Source: JBJGXI01 sp045635475 (lineage in GTDB: Bacteria; Bacillota; Bacilli; Bacillales; Amphibacillaceae). From it: DNA of 58,292 nt. A model generated the notes under the pieces. That model searched no databases. It was not told the origin of the DNA and saw only the letters and a program-made list of their open reading frames with translations. Position 1 is the stretch's first letter; every line of letters starts with the position of its first letter. Shown piece after piece: positions 49,394 to 58,292 of the stretch. The stretch lies in NCBI RefSeq assembly GCF_045635475.1, contig NZ_JBJGXI010000034.1, positions 1 through 58,292 of the forward strand, in the 5' to 3' direction. Position numbers and translations under genes: made by a program.

Positions 49394-49425
49394 CCTTTCT
49401 TGTAGTATTCCATCAACTTTATACT

Positions 49426-51726
49426 TTATGAAGATTTTTCTTCAGTTGTTTCACTTATTAATACTGTACGTGGTTTGCTACCCTCATAAGGACCTACTAT
49501 ACCCCTTGCCTCCATAGCATCTATTAAACGAGCTGCTCTTGTATAGCCGATTCTAAACCTTCGCTGAAGCATTGACACGCTTGCACTTTGGATCTCAGTA
49601 ATTAGTTGAACTGCATCATCAAACAAATCATCATCGACGTCATTCGTTACCTCTGTTTCTTCATCAGGAATCATTTCCTCTTGATATTGGGCCTTTTGTT
49701 GATCAATACAAAAATCTACTATACGTTCGACCTCTTCATCGGATAGAAATGCACCTTGAATTCTAGTAGGTTTGGAAGAACCGACTGGAATGAATAACAT
49801 ATCCCCTTGCCCTAATAGCTTTTCAGCACCGCCTGAATCCAGAATGGTGCGTGAATCGGTCTGTGAAGAGACACTGAAAGCTATTCTTGATGGAATGTTC
49901 GCTTTTATAACACCAGTAATAACATCTACTGATGGTCGTTGCGTAGCAATAATCAAGTGGATTCCAGCGGCACGAGCCATCTGTGCAAGCCTAGTAATTG
50001 CATCTTCCACATCGTTAGAAGCAACCATCATTAAATCAGCAAGCTCATCTACAAGCACGACAATATATGGTAGCTGTGGTTGATTATCATTTTCCGCCAA
50101 ATTAGATTTTTTAATATATTCATTGTACGCTTCAATATTTCTTGTACCCGTATCAGAAAACAAATCATAGCGTCGTTCCATCTCTGATACTACTTTCTTT
50201 AATGCTCTAGATGCTTTTTTAGGATCTGTCACAACTGGAGCTAAAAGATGTGGGATGCCATTGTAGACGTTTAATTCTACTTTTTTAGGGTCGATCATCA
50301 TCATTTTAACTTCATGCGGTTTGGCACGCATAAGAATACTAGTAATTATGCCATTAATACATACACTTTTACCACTACCCGTCGCACCTGCTACTAACAA
50401 GTGCGGCATTTTGTTTAGTTCTGCAGTTACCGATTCCCCCGATATATCTCTGCCTAGTGCAAATGATAACTTTGAACCCTGAATCAATTTCTTTGTCTCC
50501 AGCACCTCTCTTAGCGATACCATAGCGACTTCTTGGTTCGGAACTTCAATACCGATTGCAGATTTGCCTGGAATAGGTGCTTCAATCCTAATATCTTTGG
50601 CGGCAAGAGCGAGAGCAAGATCGTCATGTAAGTTAACGATTTTACTCACTTTCACGCCAATGTCAGGATAAACCTCATATTTTGTAACTGCAGGACCAAC
50701 ATGCACTTTTGTTACTTTAGCTTTCACACCAAAACTATGAAACGTTCTCTCTAGTTTACGCACAACAGCTTGGATTTGGCCACGTTCTTGATGCTGTGCA
50801 TTGTGCTTAGGTTCTGCTAAGAGCTCTATCGGAGGTAGTTGATATTCATAGTTTTCCGTTTCTGCCATCGGAAGTGATGCCGCAATATCATGATCCACTT
50901 CATCGTTACTAGTTTGTTCTTCTTTAGTATCTTCTTTCTCTTTCGGTTCTTGTTTCGGTACGTTGTCGATAGAATATGCGATATCAGGGAAATCTTTATT
51001 TTCTTGCACCTCTTCTCCGATATCGATCGTATGTTCATCGGTAACATCGAGAGGATCTGTTTTGATGTTAGAAGAGACAGTTCTCTTTTTTTTATCAGAA
51101 CGATATTTCTTCCATCGCTTTTTCTGTGCTTTCCAATGATTTTGAGAACTACCCCATAGTTTGACAAGCAAATCTCCAATCGAGATTTCCGTAATAAAAA
51201 TCGCACCGATAAGCAAAGAGAAAAATGCGAGGATTTGTGCACCTTTAACGGAAAACAAAAAATAACTGAATGTTAATAATAAGGCACCGATAATCCCTCC
51301 ACCTAAATTTGCAGAAGACTCTGTATTCTGGACATATGCCATAATGTGACTTGCAGTTTCCCTTAATATAGATGTTTGAAACGAGTCTGCTAATAAAACT
51401 TCATATGTCTGAATATGTGTGATTAATAGAATTGCTAAGAAGATAATATAAAAGCCAACGATTCGTTTGTTAAATAAGTAAGGTATTTGACGCTTAATAA
51501 TTAAATAAATACCAATCCATGACAAAAATACAGAGCCTACTGGAAACCAGATTCCAAAAAAGAATCGGAACAGATTCTCTATTATACCTGGAATTGCCCC
51601 TTCACTAATGGAGCTCGCTCCACTTCCAAAAACCGCTAGAAATAGAAACAAGATTCCTATTAGCTCATATTTTATTTGTTGTTTTAACTTAGGTTGACTT
51701 TTTCTAGTATTTCTCTTTTTTGCCAT
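49426..51726 (-). CDS. spoIIIE: DNA translocase SpoIIIE/FtsK
   Basis: Septal DNA pump that moves the chromosome into the forespore and clears DNA at division. The 766 residues have four N-terminal membrane helices (about 20-180), an acidic linker (about 215-310), an alpha/beta motor domain with Walker A LVAGATGSGKSVCINGII near 450 and VVLVDELADLMM, and a C-terminal gamma winged helix SMLQRRFRIGYTRAARLIDA that reads oriented SRS/KOPS sites. The ATG at 51726 follows AGAGGTG; the GTG three codons upstream is part of that site. Upstream of ymfC as in B. subtilis. Confidence 0.97.
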   Translation of the reverse strand: MAKKRNTRKSQPKLKQQIKYELIGILFLFLAVFGSGASSISEGAIPGIIENLFRFFFGIWFPVGSVFLSWIGIYLIIKRQIPYLFNKRIVGFYIIFLAILLITHIQTYEVLLADSFQTSILRETASHIMAYVQNTESSANLGGGIIGALLLTFSYFLFSVKGAQILAFFSLLIGAIFITEISIGDLLVKLWGSSQNHWKAQKKRWKKYRSDKKKRTVSSNIKTDPLDVTDEHTIDIGEEVQENKDFPDIAYSIDNVPKQEPKEKEDTKEEQTSNDEVDHDIAASLPMAETENYEYQLPPIELLAEPKHNAQHQERGQIQAVVRKLERTFHSFGVKAKVTKVHVGPAVTKYEVYPDIGVKVSKIVNLHDDLALALAAKDIRIEAPIPGKSAIGIEVPNQEVAMVSLREVLETKKLIQGSKLSFALGRDISGESVTAELNKMPHLLVAGATGSGKSVCINGIITSILMRAKPHEVKMMMIDPKKVELNVYNGIPHLLAPVVTDPKKASRALKKVVSEMERRYDLFSDTGTRNIEAYNEYIKKSNLAENDNQPQLPYIVVLVDELADLMMVASNDVEDAITRLAQMARAAGIHLIIATQRPSVDVITGVIKANIPSRIAFSVSSQTDSRTILDSGGAEKLLGQGDMLFIPVGSSKPTRIQGAFLSDEEVERIVDFCIDQQKAQYQEEMIPDEETEVTNDVDDDLFDDAVQLITEIQSASVSMLQRRFRIGYTRAARLIDAMEARGIVGPYEGSKPRTVLISETTEEKSS

Positions 51727-51768
51727 GTTTTTCACCTCTAAAGAACGTCTAAGGTTCTAGTATTAGAC

Positions 51769-51798
51769 AAACCCCTGTCAGCTACCTGACAAGGGTTT
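51769..51798 (-). terminator. ylzJ-side stem-loop upstream of spoIIIE
   Basis: AAACCCTTGTCAG and CTGACAGGGGTTT arms with one mismatch and a 4-base loop; the T run is weak. Likely ends the tepA-ylzJ transcript. No gene is seen between it and ylzJ. Confidence 0.65.
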
Positions 51799-51984
51799 AA
51801 GTTCTTGGTAGTAGTGGCATTGTTTGCCACATTACCTCTATTATATCACATAGACTTCTGTTATTGATGCTATCTTTTATTATTTGAATAGAGTCAATTT
51901 TCTAATTATGTTTCATAACTGTCCGCATATAGTTGGATTGATCTATTTGAAAACGATAGGTGGACGAGAATATAAAAATGGAAT

Positions 51985-52194
51985 TTAACCTGAAATTATT
52001 TCTCCAGGGCAATAACGATTATCTAAAAAGTCTTGTGGATCTGTTGATAATAACTTCATTACCTTATACGTACCATTTTCCAAGCGTTCCACTTGCAGCA
52101 TTTTGCCATTATGAGCAATGGTTTCACATTTATCATAATGCGTAGACTCTGTTGGAAATATATCGTGTTCACTTAAAGGTGTATATAGGATCAT
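51985..52194 (-). CDS. ylzJ: YlzJ-like protein
   Basis: A 69-residue conserved protein of unknown function. The strings MILYTPLSEHDIFPTE, VERLENGTYKVMKLLSTDP and the tail DFLDNRYCPGEII are typical of the YlzJ family. Its ATG overlaps the tepA stop by 4 bases (ATGA), so it is translationally coupled to tepA, as in B. subtilis. Confidence 0.9.
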   Translation of the reverse strand: MILYTPLSEHDIFPTESTHYDKCETIAHNGKMLQVERLENGTYKVMKLLSTDPQDFLDNRYCPGEIISG

Positions 52195-52916
52195 TGGATC
52201 ATATTCCCTTCTTGACGAGAACTTTCAATTAATTCATTTAGCTTTACCATCGCATCTTTGACACCGCCGACAGCATCGATCAGTCCAGATTCAACTGCAT
52301 CTTTGCCAATCACGTTTGTTCCGATATCTCTTGTTAAGTTACCTTTTGCAAACATTAAATCTTTGAATTTTTCTTCTTCTATATTCGAATGATTTGTAAC
52401 AAATTGAATGACACGCTCCTGCATCTTATCTAAGTATTCGAATGTTTGCGGAACGCCAATAACTAATCCAGTCAGACGGATCGGATGAATTGTCATCGTT
52501 GCGGTCGGTACGATAAATGAATAATCTGCTGATACAGCAATTGGTACACCTATGGAATGTCCGCCTCCTAATACAATGGATACAGTTGGTTTTGATAATG
52601 ATGCGAGCATTTCAGATAAAGCTAAACCAGCTTCTACATCTCCTCCAACGGTGTTTAATAATATAACTAGACCCTCAATTTTAGGGTTTTGCTCAATTGC
52701 CACGATTTGTGGAATGAGATGTTCGTACTTGGTTGTCTTATTTTGTGGCGGTAATTGTATGTGTCCCTCAATCTGTCCGATAATAGGCAAGACGTGTATA
52801 TTCGAATCAGGTGCTTGTGCAACAGAAGATTGTCCTAGAGCCTGTATTTTCTGTACTAATGAGGACTGATTTGACTGGTCCTGATTGTCATCTTGTTTTT
52901 CTGGTTCTTTATTCAT
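52191..52916 (-). CDS. tepA: ClpP-class serine peptidase TepA-like
   Basis: A ClpP-class protein of 241 residues. After a charged, Gln-rich N-terminus (1-25) the crotonase-like fold contains NTVGGDVEAGLALSEMLASL, the probable nucleophile in LGGGHSIGVPIAVSADYSF and a histidine in TMTIHPIRLTG. B. subtilis TepA was reported as translocation-enhancing and later linked to degradation of spore proteins and peptides. Here it is between spoIIIE and dapA. rnjB (RNase J2), which separates tepA and dapA in B. subtilis, is absent. Confidence 0.9.
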   Translation of the reverse strand: MNKEPEKQDDNQDQSNQSSLVQKIQALGQSSVAQAPDSNIHVLPIIGQIEGHIQLPPQNKTTKYEHLIPQIVAIEQNPKIEGLVILLNTVGGDVEAGLALSEMLASLSKPTVSIVLGGGHSIGVPIAVSADYSFIVPTATMTIHPIRLTGLVIGVPQTFEYLDKMQERVIQFVTNHSNIEEEKFKDLMFAKGNLTRDIGTNVIGKDAVESGLIDAVGGVKDAMVKLNELIESSRQEGNMIQ

Positions 52917-53010
52917 ATTAATAAACGCTCCTTTCTTAGCTTATTATTAGTATGAACAGGTAGTTTTGATACATACCTAATTTAATGGAACATATTATCA
53001 AATAAAAAAT

Positions 53011-53044
53011 AACGATAACCCTTTTCAAAGAAAGGATTATCGTT
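53011..53044 (-). terminator. dapA terminator
   Basis: AACGATAA and TTATCGTT outer arms with an inner CCTTT/AAAGG stem, followed by ATTTTTTATTTG on the minus strand. Confidence 0.88.
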
Positions 53045-53060
53045 TCAGACAAAAACATAA

Positions 53061-53930
53061 TTATATTTTCTCACATAATTGCTTTAATTGTTCCAATTCT
53101 AAATCATTTAACGGAACGAGAGGCAATCTTACACTTCCTACTTCGATTCCCTTAAAGTTTAAAACGGCCTTTACAGGTGCGGGGGAAGGTGCAATGAATA
53201 AACCTTTCATAAGAGGTAGCAAATTACGATGTATTCGCCCGGATTCTTCTACATTGCCTTGTTGATAGGAGGTCAACATCATTTTTATTTCATTGCCAAC
53301 TATATGAGAAGCTACAGATACAATGCCAGTTCCACCTACAGCCATTATTGGTAAACCTAAACTATCATCGCCACTATATACTGTAAACTCTTCACTTGTT
53401 TTATCAATAATAGTCGTAATCAAGTCAAGATTTCCACTTGAATCTTTAATTGAAACAACATTCGGTATTTGTGATAATTTTATAATCGTATCAACATGTA
53501 ATGAAATAACCGATCTTCCTGGAATATTATATAACATTATAGGAAGCATGGTTGATTTTGCGATAGTTGCAAAGTGTTCGTACAATCCACTTTGATTTGG
53601 TTTATTGTAATATGGCGTTACAAGTAAAATGCCATCTACACCTAAGCTCTCCGCCTCTTTTGTCAGGCTGATCGAAGCTGCTGTGTTATTGTTACCAGTA
53701 CCAGCGATCACAGGTACCCGATGGTCCACAATTCGGACAACATGATCAAATAACGCCAACTTCTCTTGAGAACTCAATGTCGGGGATTCACCGGTTGTAC
53801 CAGCAACAACTAAACCATCTGAACCGTTTGCAATTAGATGCTCAATCAATGCAGTTGTTTTAGGAAAATCTATTTTTCCCTCTTCGTTAAACGGAGTAAC
53901 CATTGCAGTAAGCACGCTGCCGAAATTCAT
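53061..53930 (-). CDS. dapA: 4-hydroxy-tetrahydrodipicolinate synthase
   Basis: Condenses aspartate semialdehyde and pyruvate; the product feeds lysine and, in the mother cell, dipicolinate synthesis. The 289-residue TIM-barrel protein has VVAGTTGESPTLSSQEK, Tyr in LVTPYYNKPNQSGLY near 133-140, the Schiff-base Lys in VVSIKDSSGN near 161, and YSGDDSLGLPIM. ATG start. Last gene of the spoVFA-spoVFB-asd-dapG-dapA cluster, after a stem-loop that may reduce read-through. Confidence 0.97.
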   Translation of the reverse strand: MNFGSVLTAMVTPFNEEGKIDFPKTTALIEHLIANGSDGLVVAGTTGESPTLSSQEKLALFDHVVRIVDHRVPVIAGTGNNNTAASISLTKEAESLGVDGILLVTPYYNKPNQSGLYEHFATIAKSTMLPIMLYNIPGRSVISLHVDTIIKLSQIPNVVSIKDSSGNLDLITTIIDKTSEEFTVYSGDDSLGLPIMAVGGTGIVSVASHIVGNEIKMMLTSYQQGNVEESGRIHRNLLPLMKGLFIAPSPAPVKAVLNFKGIEVGSVRLPLVPLNDLELEQLKQLCEKI

Positions 53931-53985
53931 TTTTCAGGTCTCCTTTCATCTCTATCCTACTTTATCCGCCACTCAAGCTCGTAAA

Positions 53986-54025
53986 CCCTGTAAGTTTATG
54001 GGTGAGATTTACCCATAACACAGGG
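53986..54025 (-). terminator. Stem-loop between dapG and dapA
   Basis: Nested stems CCCTGT/ACAGGG and ATGGGT/ACCCAT enclose the loop GAGATTT (plus strand), right after the dapG stop. The T run is poor; partial terminator or processing site. Confidence 0.6.
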
Positions 54026-54029
54026 GGGC

Positions 54030-55247
54030 TTACACGCGATCAAGTTCAAAAGCTTTGTGTAATGCATTAACGGCAGGGATAAGGTCGCGATGATGAATTA
54101 ATACCCAAATCGTAGTATGACTATCAGCAGATTGCAAAATAAAAATACCAGCATCGGTTAGTGTCTGCACAATTTTAGCAGTTACTCCCGGGACTCCTGT
54201 CATTCCTGCACCAACTAAGGACACTTTTGCACAATCTTTCGTAATTTCTGGTTCATATCCGAGCTCTTGGAGTAAACGGACTGCTTTATCCGTAAAAGGT
54301 TCTGGAATTGTGTAGACAACTCCTGTTGGAGATATATTTATAAAATCTACCGAAATTCCAGCTTCAGCCATCACTTTAAAAACTGCTGAATGTAACTGAT
54401 ATGGTTTTTCATGTGCCAAGACCTTAATTTGTGTTACACCAGCCATATGGGCTATTCCAGTAATAAGTCGATCTGAAATTGCCGTTTCAATCGAATCATT
54501 ATTTAAAGAAGTTACTAATGTCCCAATCTCTTTTGAATTTGTTGACCTTACCCGAATTGGCACTTTTGCTTGCATCGCTATTTCTACTGCTCTTGGATGA
54601 ATTACTTTTGCACCTTGATAGGCTAAATTACAAATTTCTGTGTAAGTAACGACTTGCATGGTTCTTGCATCTTTGACTAATCTTGGGTCAGCAGTCATGA
54701 TACCTTCCACGTCTGTAAATATATCAATATATTCTGCTTGAAGTGCTGCTCCAAGTGCAGACGCAGAAGTATCACTGCCACCTCTACCTAGCGTCGTTAT
54801 GTCACCTGTTTCCGTCTGCCCTTGAAACCCAGCTACAACAATAGCGTCACACGACTCTAATTCCTCTAGCACACGATCTACTTTCATCGATTTGATTTTT
54901 GCTTCTGTGAAATCGCTACTCGTAATAAAGCCTGCTTGAGCGCCAGTTAAAGACATAGCTGAAATATTTTGCTGTTTAAGTTCATTCGTGAAAACAACAG
55001 ATGAAATTGTTTCGCCACAAGATAATAGCAAATCATACTCGCGTTTACTTATAGAGCTATTTGGGTGGTTTACTAGTTCAAGTAACGAGTCTGTTGCATA
55101 AGGATCAGGATTCCGCCCCATGGCAGACACGACTACAACAACCTTATACCCTTCAGAAATTGCTTCTTTGACATGGCTGATGGCAAACTGTCTGGATTCA
55201 GAATCACGGACAGAAGTACCACCAAACTTTTGAACCAAAATTTTCAT
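54030..55247 (-). CDS. dapG: Aspartokinase I
   Basis: Phosphorylates aspartate, the first step to DAP, lysine and dipicolinate. The 405-residue length is that of the Gram-positive DapG type. Visible are the kinase motif VQKFGGTSVRDSESRQ, TLGRGGSDTSASALGAAL, and two C-terminal ACT domains (about 265-400). In B. subtilis DapG is the DAP-sensitive isozyme. I choose the ATG at 55247: it has GAGGTG five bases upstream, while the ATG one codon earlier is too close. asd ends 15 bases upstream. Confidence 0.95.
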   Translation of the reverse strand: MKILVQKFGGTSVRDSESRQFAISHVKEAISEGYKVVVVVSAMGRNPDPYATDSLLELVNHPNSSISKREYDLLLSCGETISSVVFTNELKQQNISAMSLTGAQAGFITSSDFTEAKIKSMKVDRVLEELESCDAIVVAGFQGQTETGDITTLGRGGSDTSASALGAALQAEYIDIFTDVEGIMTADPRLVKDARTMQVVTYTEICNLAYQGAKVIHPRAVEIAMQAKVPIRVRSTNSKEIGTLVTSLNNDSIETAISDRLITGIAHMAGVTQIKVLAHEKPYQLHSAVFKVMAEAGISVDFINISPTGVVYTIPEPFTDKAVRLLQELGYEPEITKDCAKVSLVGAGMTGVPGVTAKIVQTLTDAGIFILQSADSHTTIWVLIHHRDLIPAVNALHKAFELDRV

Positions 55248-55262
55248 CATGACACCTCTAGT

Positions 55263-56309
55263 TTACAGCCAATTATTTTTTACAAGACTTTCTGCTATTT
55301 GAACGGAATTCCATGCTGCACCTTTTAGCAAGTTATCTGATACAACCCATAGGTGGAACCCTTTGGGATTATCAAGGTCTTTTCTTATTCTTCCAACAAA
55401 CACTTCACTTTTACCTGAAGCTGATAGGGGTGTAGGATACGTTTGTGTAGCAGGATCATCCTGTAATTCAATACCAGGTGCATCCATTAAGATTCGGTGT
55501 AAATCTGTTACTTCTACTCCTTCTTTATCTACTTCAACGTAAACACTCTCTGCATGAGCAGTAAAGAAAGGTAAACGTACACACGTTGCAGCAACAGGAA
55601 GTTGTGGCGCATGCATAATTTTCTTTGTTTCATTAATCATTTTCATTTCTTCGAAAGTATAACCATTTTCTTGGAATACATCGATTTGTGGTAATGCATT
55701 AAATGCGATTGGATAATGCTTTTTATCCCCTTTTACAGGTAAAAGCTCTGTATTAGGTTCATCGCCATTTAAGATTGCTTGGGACTGTTGCTTTAATTCT
55801 TCCACTGCTTCATTTCCAGCTCCAGAAACCGCTTGATAGGTAGATACAAGTACACGAGTAATACCAAAAGTATCCTGTAGCGGCTTTAATGCAGCTACCA
55901 TCTGAATTGTAGAACAGTTAGGGTTTGCAATAATGCCTTTGTGATTTTTAATATCTTCTTCATTTACTTCTGGTACAACTAAAGGCACATCTTGATCCAT
56001 GCGGAATGCACTCGTATTATCAACAACAACTGCACCTCTTGATACTGCTTCATGAGCTAGTTTTTTAGAGACAGATCCTCCAGCAGAAAATAATGCGATT
56101 TGAATTCCAGTAAAGCTTTCTGGAGTCGCTTCTTTAACGGTATATTCTTCACCTTTAAAATTTATTTTTTTTCCAGCAGATCGGCTGGATGACAATAACG
56201 TCAATTCTTTTATTGGAAAATTTTTCTTGTCTAATGTTTCTAACATTTTTTGTCCGACAGCACCAGTTGCACCGACTACTGCCACATTATATCCTTGTTC
56301 ATTTACCAT
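55263..56309 (-). CDS. asd: Aspartate-semialdehyde dehydrogenase
   Basis: Reduces aspartyl phosphate to aspartate semialdehyde. The 348 residues include the NADP motif VAVVGATGAVGQKMLETL, catalytic Cys in IIANPNCSTIQMVAAL near 130, a GAGNEAVEEL loop and PVAATCVRLPFFTAH near 240. ATG with GAGGGG upstream. It lies between spoVFB and dapG, so the precursors for dipicolinate are made from one cluster. Confidence 0.97.
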   Translation of the reverse strand: MVNEQGYNVAVVGATGAVGQKMLETLDKKNFPIKELTLLSSSRSAGKKINFKGEEYTVKEATPESFTGIQIALFSAGGSVSKKLAHEAVSRGAVVVDNTSAFRMDQDVPLVVPEVNEEDIKNHKGIIANPNCSTIQMVAALKPLQDTFGITRVLVSTYQAVSGAGNEAVEELKQQSQAILNGDEPNTELLPVKGDKKHYPIAFNALPQIDVFQENGYTFEEMKMINETKKIMHAPQLPVAATCVRLPFFTAHAESVYVEVDKEGVEVTDLHRILMDAPGIELQDDPATQTYPTPLSASGKSEVFVGRIRKDLDNPKGFHLWVVSDNLLKGAAWNSVQIAESLVKNNWL

Positions 56310-56413
56310 ATCGTAAATCCCCTCTCCTATCCTTACTAGTTAATTGAAAAATAGTTAGTCGAATATTATTTTAACATATTTTAAGGAAGTAAGGTTAGGA
56401 AAGCGACTATTAG

Positions 56414-57001
56414 CTATTTTCTTTCAATTAAAACAGGCTGAATTTGCTTGAATTGTAAAGCATGCTCAATTGTTTCTGGTATTAACGTCATATCAGCTAC
56501 TAAAGAATTAGGCTTTTTAATTGGATCATCTTGGCCATACGGAACAAAATACATTAATTTAGTTGACATTAGGCGCATTAAATTTACCCCATTTAAACCT
56601 AAAGCATCATTTGTTGAAATGGCTAATACAACCGGACATCCATTTCTAATTGTAGCTTTTGTAGCCATTAGTACAGGAGTATCCGAGATTGCATTTGCTA
56701 ACCGGCTCATGCTGTTACCGGTTAACGGCGCAATAACCATACAATCTACAGGTATTTGCGGCCCCATTGGTTCTGCTTCTGGAATCGTGGTTATTAATTC
56801 TCTTCCAGTTATTTGTTTGATTCGTTCTAAATGATCCTTTGCATCCCCGAATTTAGTATCCGTATTTTGGACGGTATAAGAAACTACTGGAACGACATCT
56901 GCACCCATTTCCACTAACTTTTCAATCTCGGGGAAAACCGCTTCGTACGTACAGTGTGAGCCAGTAATTCCAAACCCTATTCTTTTTCCTTTTAAAGTCA
57001 T
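56414..57001 (-). CDS. spoVFB: Dipicolinate synthase subunit B
   Basis: Flavoprotein-like subunit (DpaB) of the mother-cell enzyme that oxidises dihydrodipicolinate to dipicolinic acid. The 195 residues open GKRIGFGITGSHCTYEAVFP and hold MVIAPLTGNSMSRLANAISD, both typical of the SpoVFB/Dfp-like fold. It follows spoVFA by 25 bases. Dipicolinate made here is exported to the spore core by SpoVA proteins outside this window. Confidence 0.96.
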   Translation of the reverse strand: MTLKGKRIGFGITGSHCTYEAVFPEIEKLVEMGADVVPVVSYTVQNTDTKFGDAKDHLERIKQITGRELITTIPEAEPMGPQIPVDCMVIAPLTGNSMSRLANAISDTPVLMATKATIRNGCPVVLAISTNDALGLNGVNLMRLMSTKLMYFVPYGQDDPIKKPNSLVADMTLIPETIEHALQFKQIQPVLIERK

Positions 57002-57026
57002 ACTAAAAACACTCCCCTATAAATCT

Positions 57027-57908
57027 TTATTGTTGTTCTTTTAGAATTTGCGCAATCACATTTCCTAAAATTTCTCCAGCGGTTTTTGGCGCAACAATTC
57101 CTGGTAACCCTAGTGAATGTAACGCGGTTATGCCTCTTTTTTTTGCATAGTCAAAATCAGTACCACCAGGCTTTGATGCTAAATCAATAATTAGAGCATG
57201 CGATTTCATAGGCTTAATCGTCTCATCTGTTACTACTAAAGCCGGTACCGTATTAATTAAAATGTCACAGTTCGGTGTATAGGATGGTAATTCACTAATG
57301 TGGAACGGTGTTAACCCCATTTCCTTGGCTCTTGCAAGATCTTCATTGCTTCTTGAGCCTACAAACACCTTCGCACCTAATCCAGCGAATTTACTAGCTG
57401 TGCTCATTCCTACACGACCTAATCCTAATACGATAATATTAGAAGAATGAATGGTAAAATCAGTGTGCTCAATAGCAATCATAATTGTTCCTTCAACCGT
57501 TGGAATAGAATTGTAAATGGCCACATCATTTCGATCCATTAATGGAAATAACCTTAACCCTGCTTCTTTCACACTGTTTGTAAGAAAATCATTGGTAATG
57601 CCACTAAATATTAAACAATGTTTCGGAAGTTGCTTGAGCCATTCTACGGTTATTTGAATATTTGTGTCTGAAAAAACTGTTTCAATATTGCCTTTATCAT
57701 CAGTTCCAGGTATTGGAAGGATAACAGCATCAAGCTTAGCAGCATCAAGATCATCCATATCAACTTGCTTCACCTCAGTAAAGCCCTGATTTAACTGATC
57801 AAATCCTACTAAATGAATATCTGTCGTCTGGTAAGTTGCCAAGTTTTTAATCATCTGTAAATAACGCGCGTCTCCACCCAATACTGCAATTGATTTTGAT
57901 GTATTCAT
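57027..57908 (-). CDS. spoVFA: Dipicolinate synthase subunit A
   Basis: Dehydrogenase-like subunit (DpaA), 293 residues. The N-terminal domain has SIAVLGGDARYLQMIKNLAT, and a Rossmann motif IIVLGLGRVGMSTASKFAGL follows near 155; the C-terminal block reads ITALHSLGLPGIVAPKTAGE. ATG start with AGGTGAGGTG upstream. First gene of the operon, preceded by a candidate sigma-K promoter, which matches mother-cell expression in B. subtilis. Confidence 0.96.
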   Translation of the reverse strand: MNTSKSIAVLGGDARYLQMIKNLATYQTTDIHLVGFDQLNQGFTEVKQVDMDDLDAAKLDAVILPIPGTDDKGNIETVFSDTNIQITVEWLKQLPKHCLIFSGITNDFLTNSVKEAGLRLFPLMDRNDVAIYNSIPTVEGTIMIAIEHTDFTIHSSNIIVLGLGRVGMSTASKFAGLGAKVFVGSRSNEDLARAKEMGLTPFHISELPSYTPNCDILINTVPALVVTDETIKPMKSHALIIDLASKPGGTDFDYAKKRGITALHSLGLPGIVAPKTAGEILGNVIAQILKEQQ

Positions 57909-57944
57909 TATTTCACCTCACCTGGCGTTATCGCTATTCTTTGT

Positions 57945-57972
57945 TATCTTATGAAAAATTGTATAGTTAGTG
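57945..57972 (-). promoter_or_regulatory. Candidate sigma-K promoter of the spoVF operon
   Basis: On the minus strand CAC, a 16-base spacer and CATAAGATA match the sigma-K pattern AC-N16/17-CATANNNTA, about 40 bases before the spoVFA start. Confidence 0.5.
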
Positions 57973-58051
57973 ATTATTATTTGATTAGATAATAACCCAA
58001 AAAAATATTTTAGTTTCATGGGTAGTTAGCCTAATCAAATTTTGATGGCCC

Positions 58052-58070
58052 AAAAAAGAGTAATCACTCT
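58052..58070 (-). terminator. Terminator of an upstream gene outside the window
   Basis: AGAGTGATTACTCT followed by TTTTTTGG on the minus strand. In B. subtilis ymxH would lie upstream. The remaining bases of the 384-base end gap are the spoVF promoter and a repeat copy. Confidence 0.75.
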
Positions 58071-58082
58071 ATTTTCTTGGCT

Positions 58083-58292
58083 GTTTTCTAAAAGATTGTT
58101 GTTAATGCGCAAAATAGCTAATATGCGTCGTAGTGGAAAGGTGCTCACTGATCCTACATGTGAACCGCTCCGTTCCTACACTTTGCTTTCCGCGGGGGGC
58201 TAGTGAGCCTCCTCGCGCCTTCGCGCTCCGGGGTCTCACTTACGCCGCTAGTCGCTGGCCGTGGCTAAATAACTCAGCAAGATATACACAAC
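58083..58292. repeat. Palindromic repeat copy cut by the window end
   Basis: From TTTTCTAAAAGATTGTTG through AATATGCGTCGTAGTGGAAA to CTTTGCTTTCCGCGGGGG it is nearly the same as the left half of the element at 42896, but without the MITE: here CGCGCCTTCGCGCTCCGGGG is uninterrupted. The copy continues or ends beyond the window. Confidence 0.8.

Noticed and set aside
53931..57026. Lysine riboswitch in the dapG-asd region
   Set aside because: The gaps are 15 and about 100 bases, too short for that aptamer, and the hairpins present look like simple terminators.

Overview
The window looks like a chromosomal segment from a low-GC, endospore-forming member of the Bacillaceae. The Oceanobacillus/Virgibacillus/Gracilibacillus group is my best guess, but that is an inference from gene content and repeat style and was not tested by any search. 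The evidence for a spore former is direct: sspP, cotE, spoVS, spoVK, spoIIIE, spoVFA/spoVFB, sirA and a Spo0-type orphan histidine kinase are all recognisable. Gene order follows, in reverse orientation, the long block known from Bacillus subtilis that runs from spoVFA through ymf, recA, mutSL, hfq, glnRA, lexA, tkt and ccd to citB. Nearly every gene is on the minus strand; lexA, sspP and the yneK-like gene are the plus-strand exceptions.

Layout from left to right. 1-4.4 kb: end of a repeat element, a small FbpB-like protein, a ResA-like thioredoxin, aconitase and an unrecognised 80-residue protein. 4.4-9.1 kb: spore protein SspP, a soluble PAS histidine kinase, YneK, then CcdC, a solitary MrpB-type antiporter subunit, CcdA, YneF and SirA. 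9.2-13.99 kb: transketolase, YnzC, a 766-base repeat-filled gap, and the SOS locus (YneB resolvase, a 28-residue membrane peptide, three LexA boxes, divergent lexA). 14.1-21.9 kb: glnA-glnR, ynbB, hflX, spoVK, hfq, miaA, dps. 22-33.7 kb: mutL-mutS, cotE, ricA, miaB, spoVS, ymdB, rny. 33.9-42.7 kb: recA, cinA, pgsA, rodZ, ymfK, ymfJ, ymfI and the paired M16 peptidases ymfH/ymfF. 43.5-49.2 kb: a nucleoside-type BMP ABC importer (nupN-O-P-Q) with a GntR regulator. 49.4-57.9 kb: spoIIIE, ylzJ, tepA, and the DAP/dipicolinate operon spoVFA-spoVFB-asd-dapG-dapA.

Functionally this is a core-genome region with a strong sporulation theme. Aspartate-semialdehyde and dihydrodipicolinate production is coupled to dipicolinate synthase; recA, lexA, the YneB operon and mutSL handle DNA damage and mismatch repair; hfq, rny, miaA, miaB and ricA handle RNA. 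It does not contain a prophage, CRISPR array, toxin-antitoxin or secondary-metabolite cluster that I can see. The accessory content is intergenic. At least six copies or fragments of a GC-rich palindromic repeat with terminal inverted repeats are present, one carrying a nested 191-bp MITE-like insertion, and there are two copies of a second repeat family.

The most interesting items are the 28-residue LexA-controlled membrane peptide sitting where B. subtilis has the division inhibitor yneA, the two LexA-like boxes that form the arms of a hairpin upstream of recA, the lone mrpB between ccdA and ccdC, the ACT plus P-loop protein YmfK, and the nested repeat elements. I did not find a convincing new multi-gene system.
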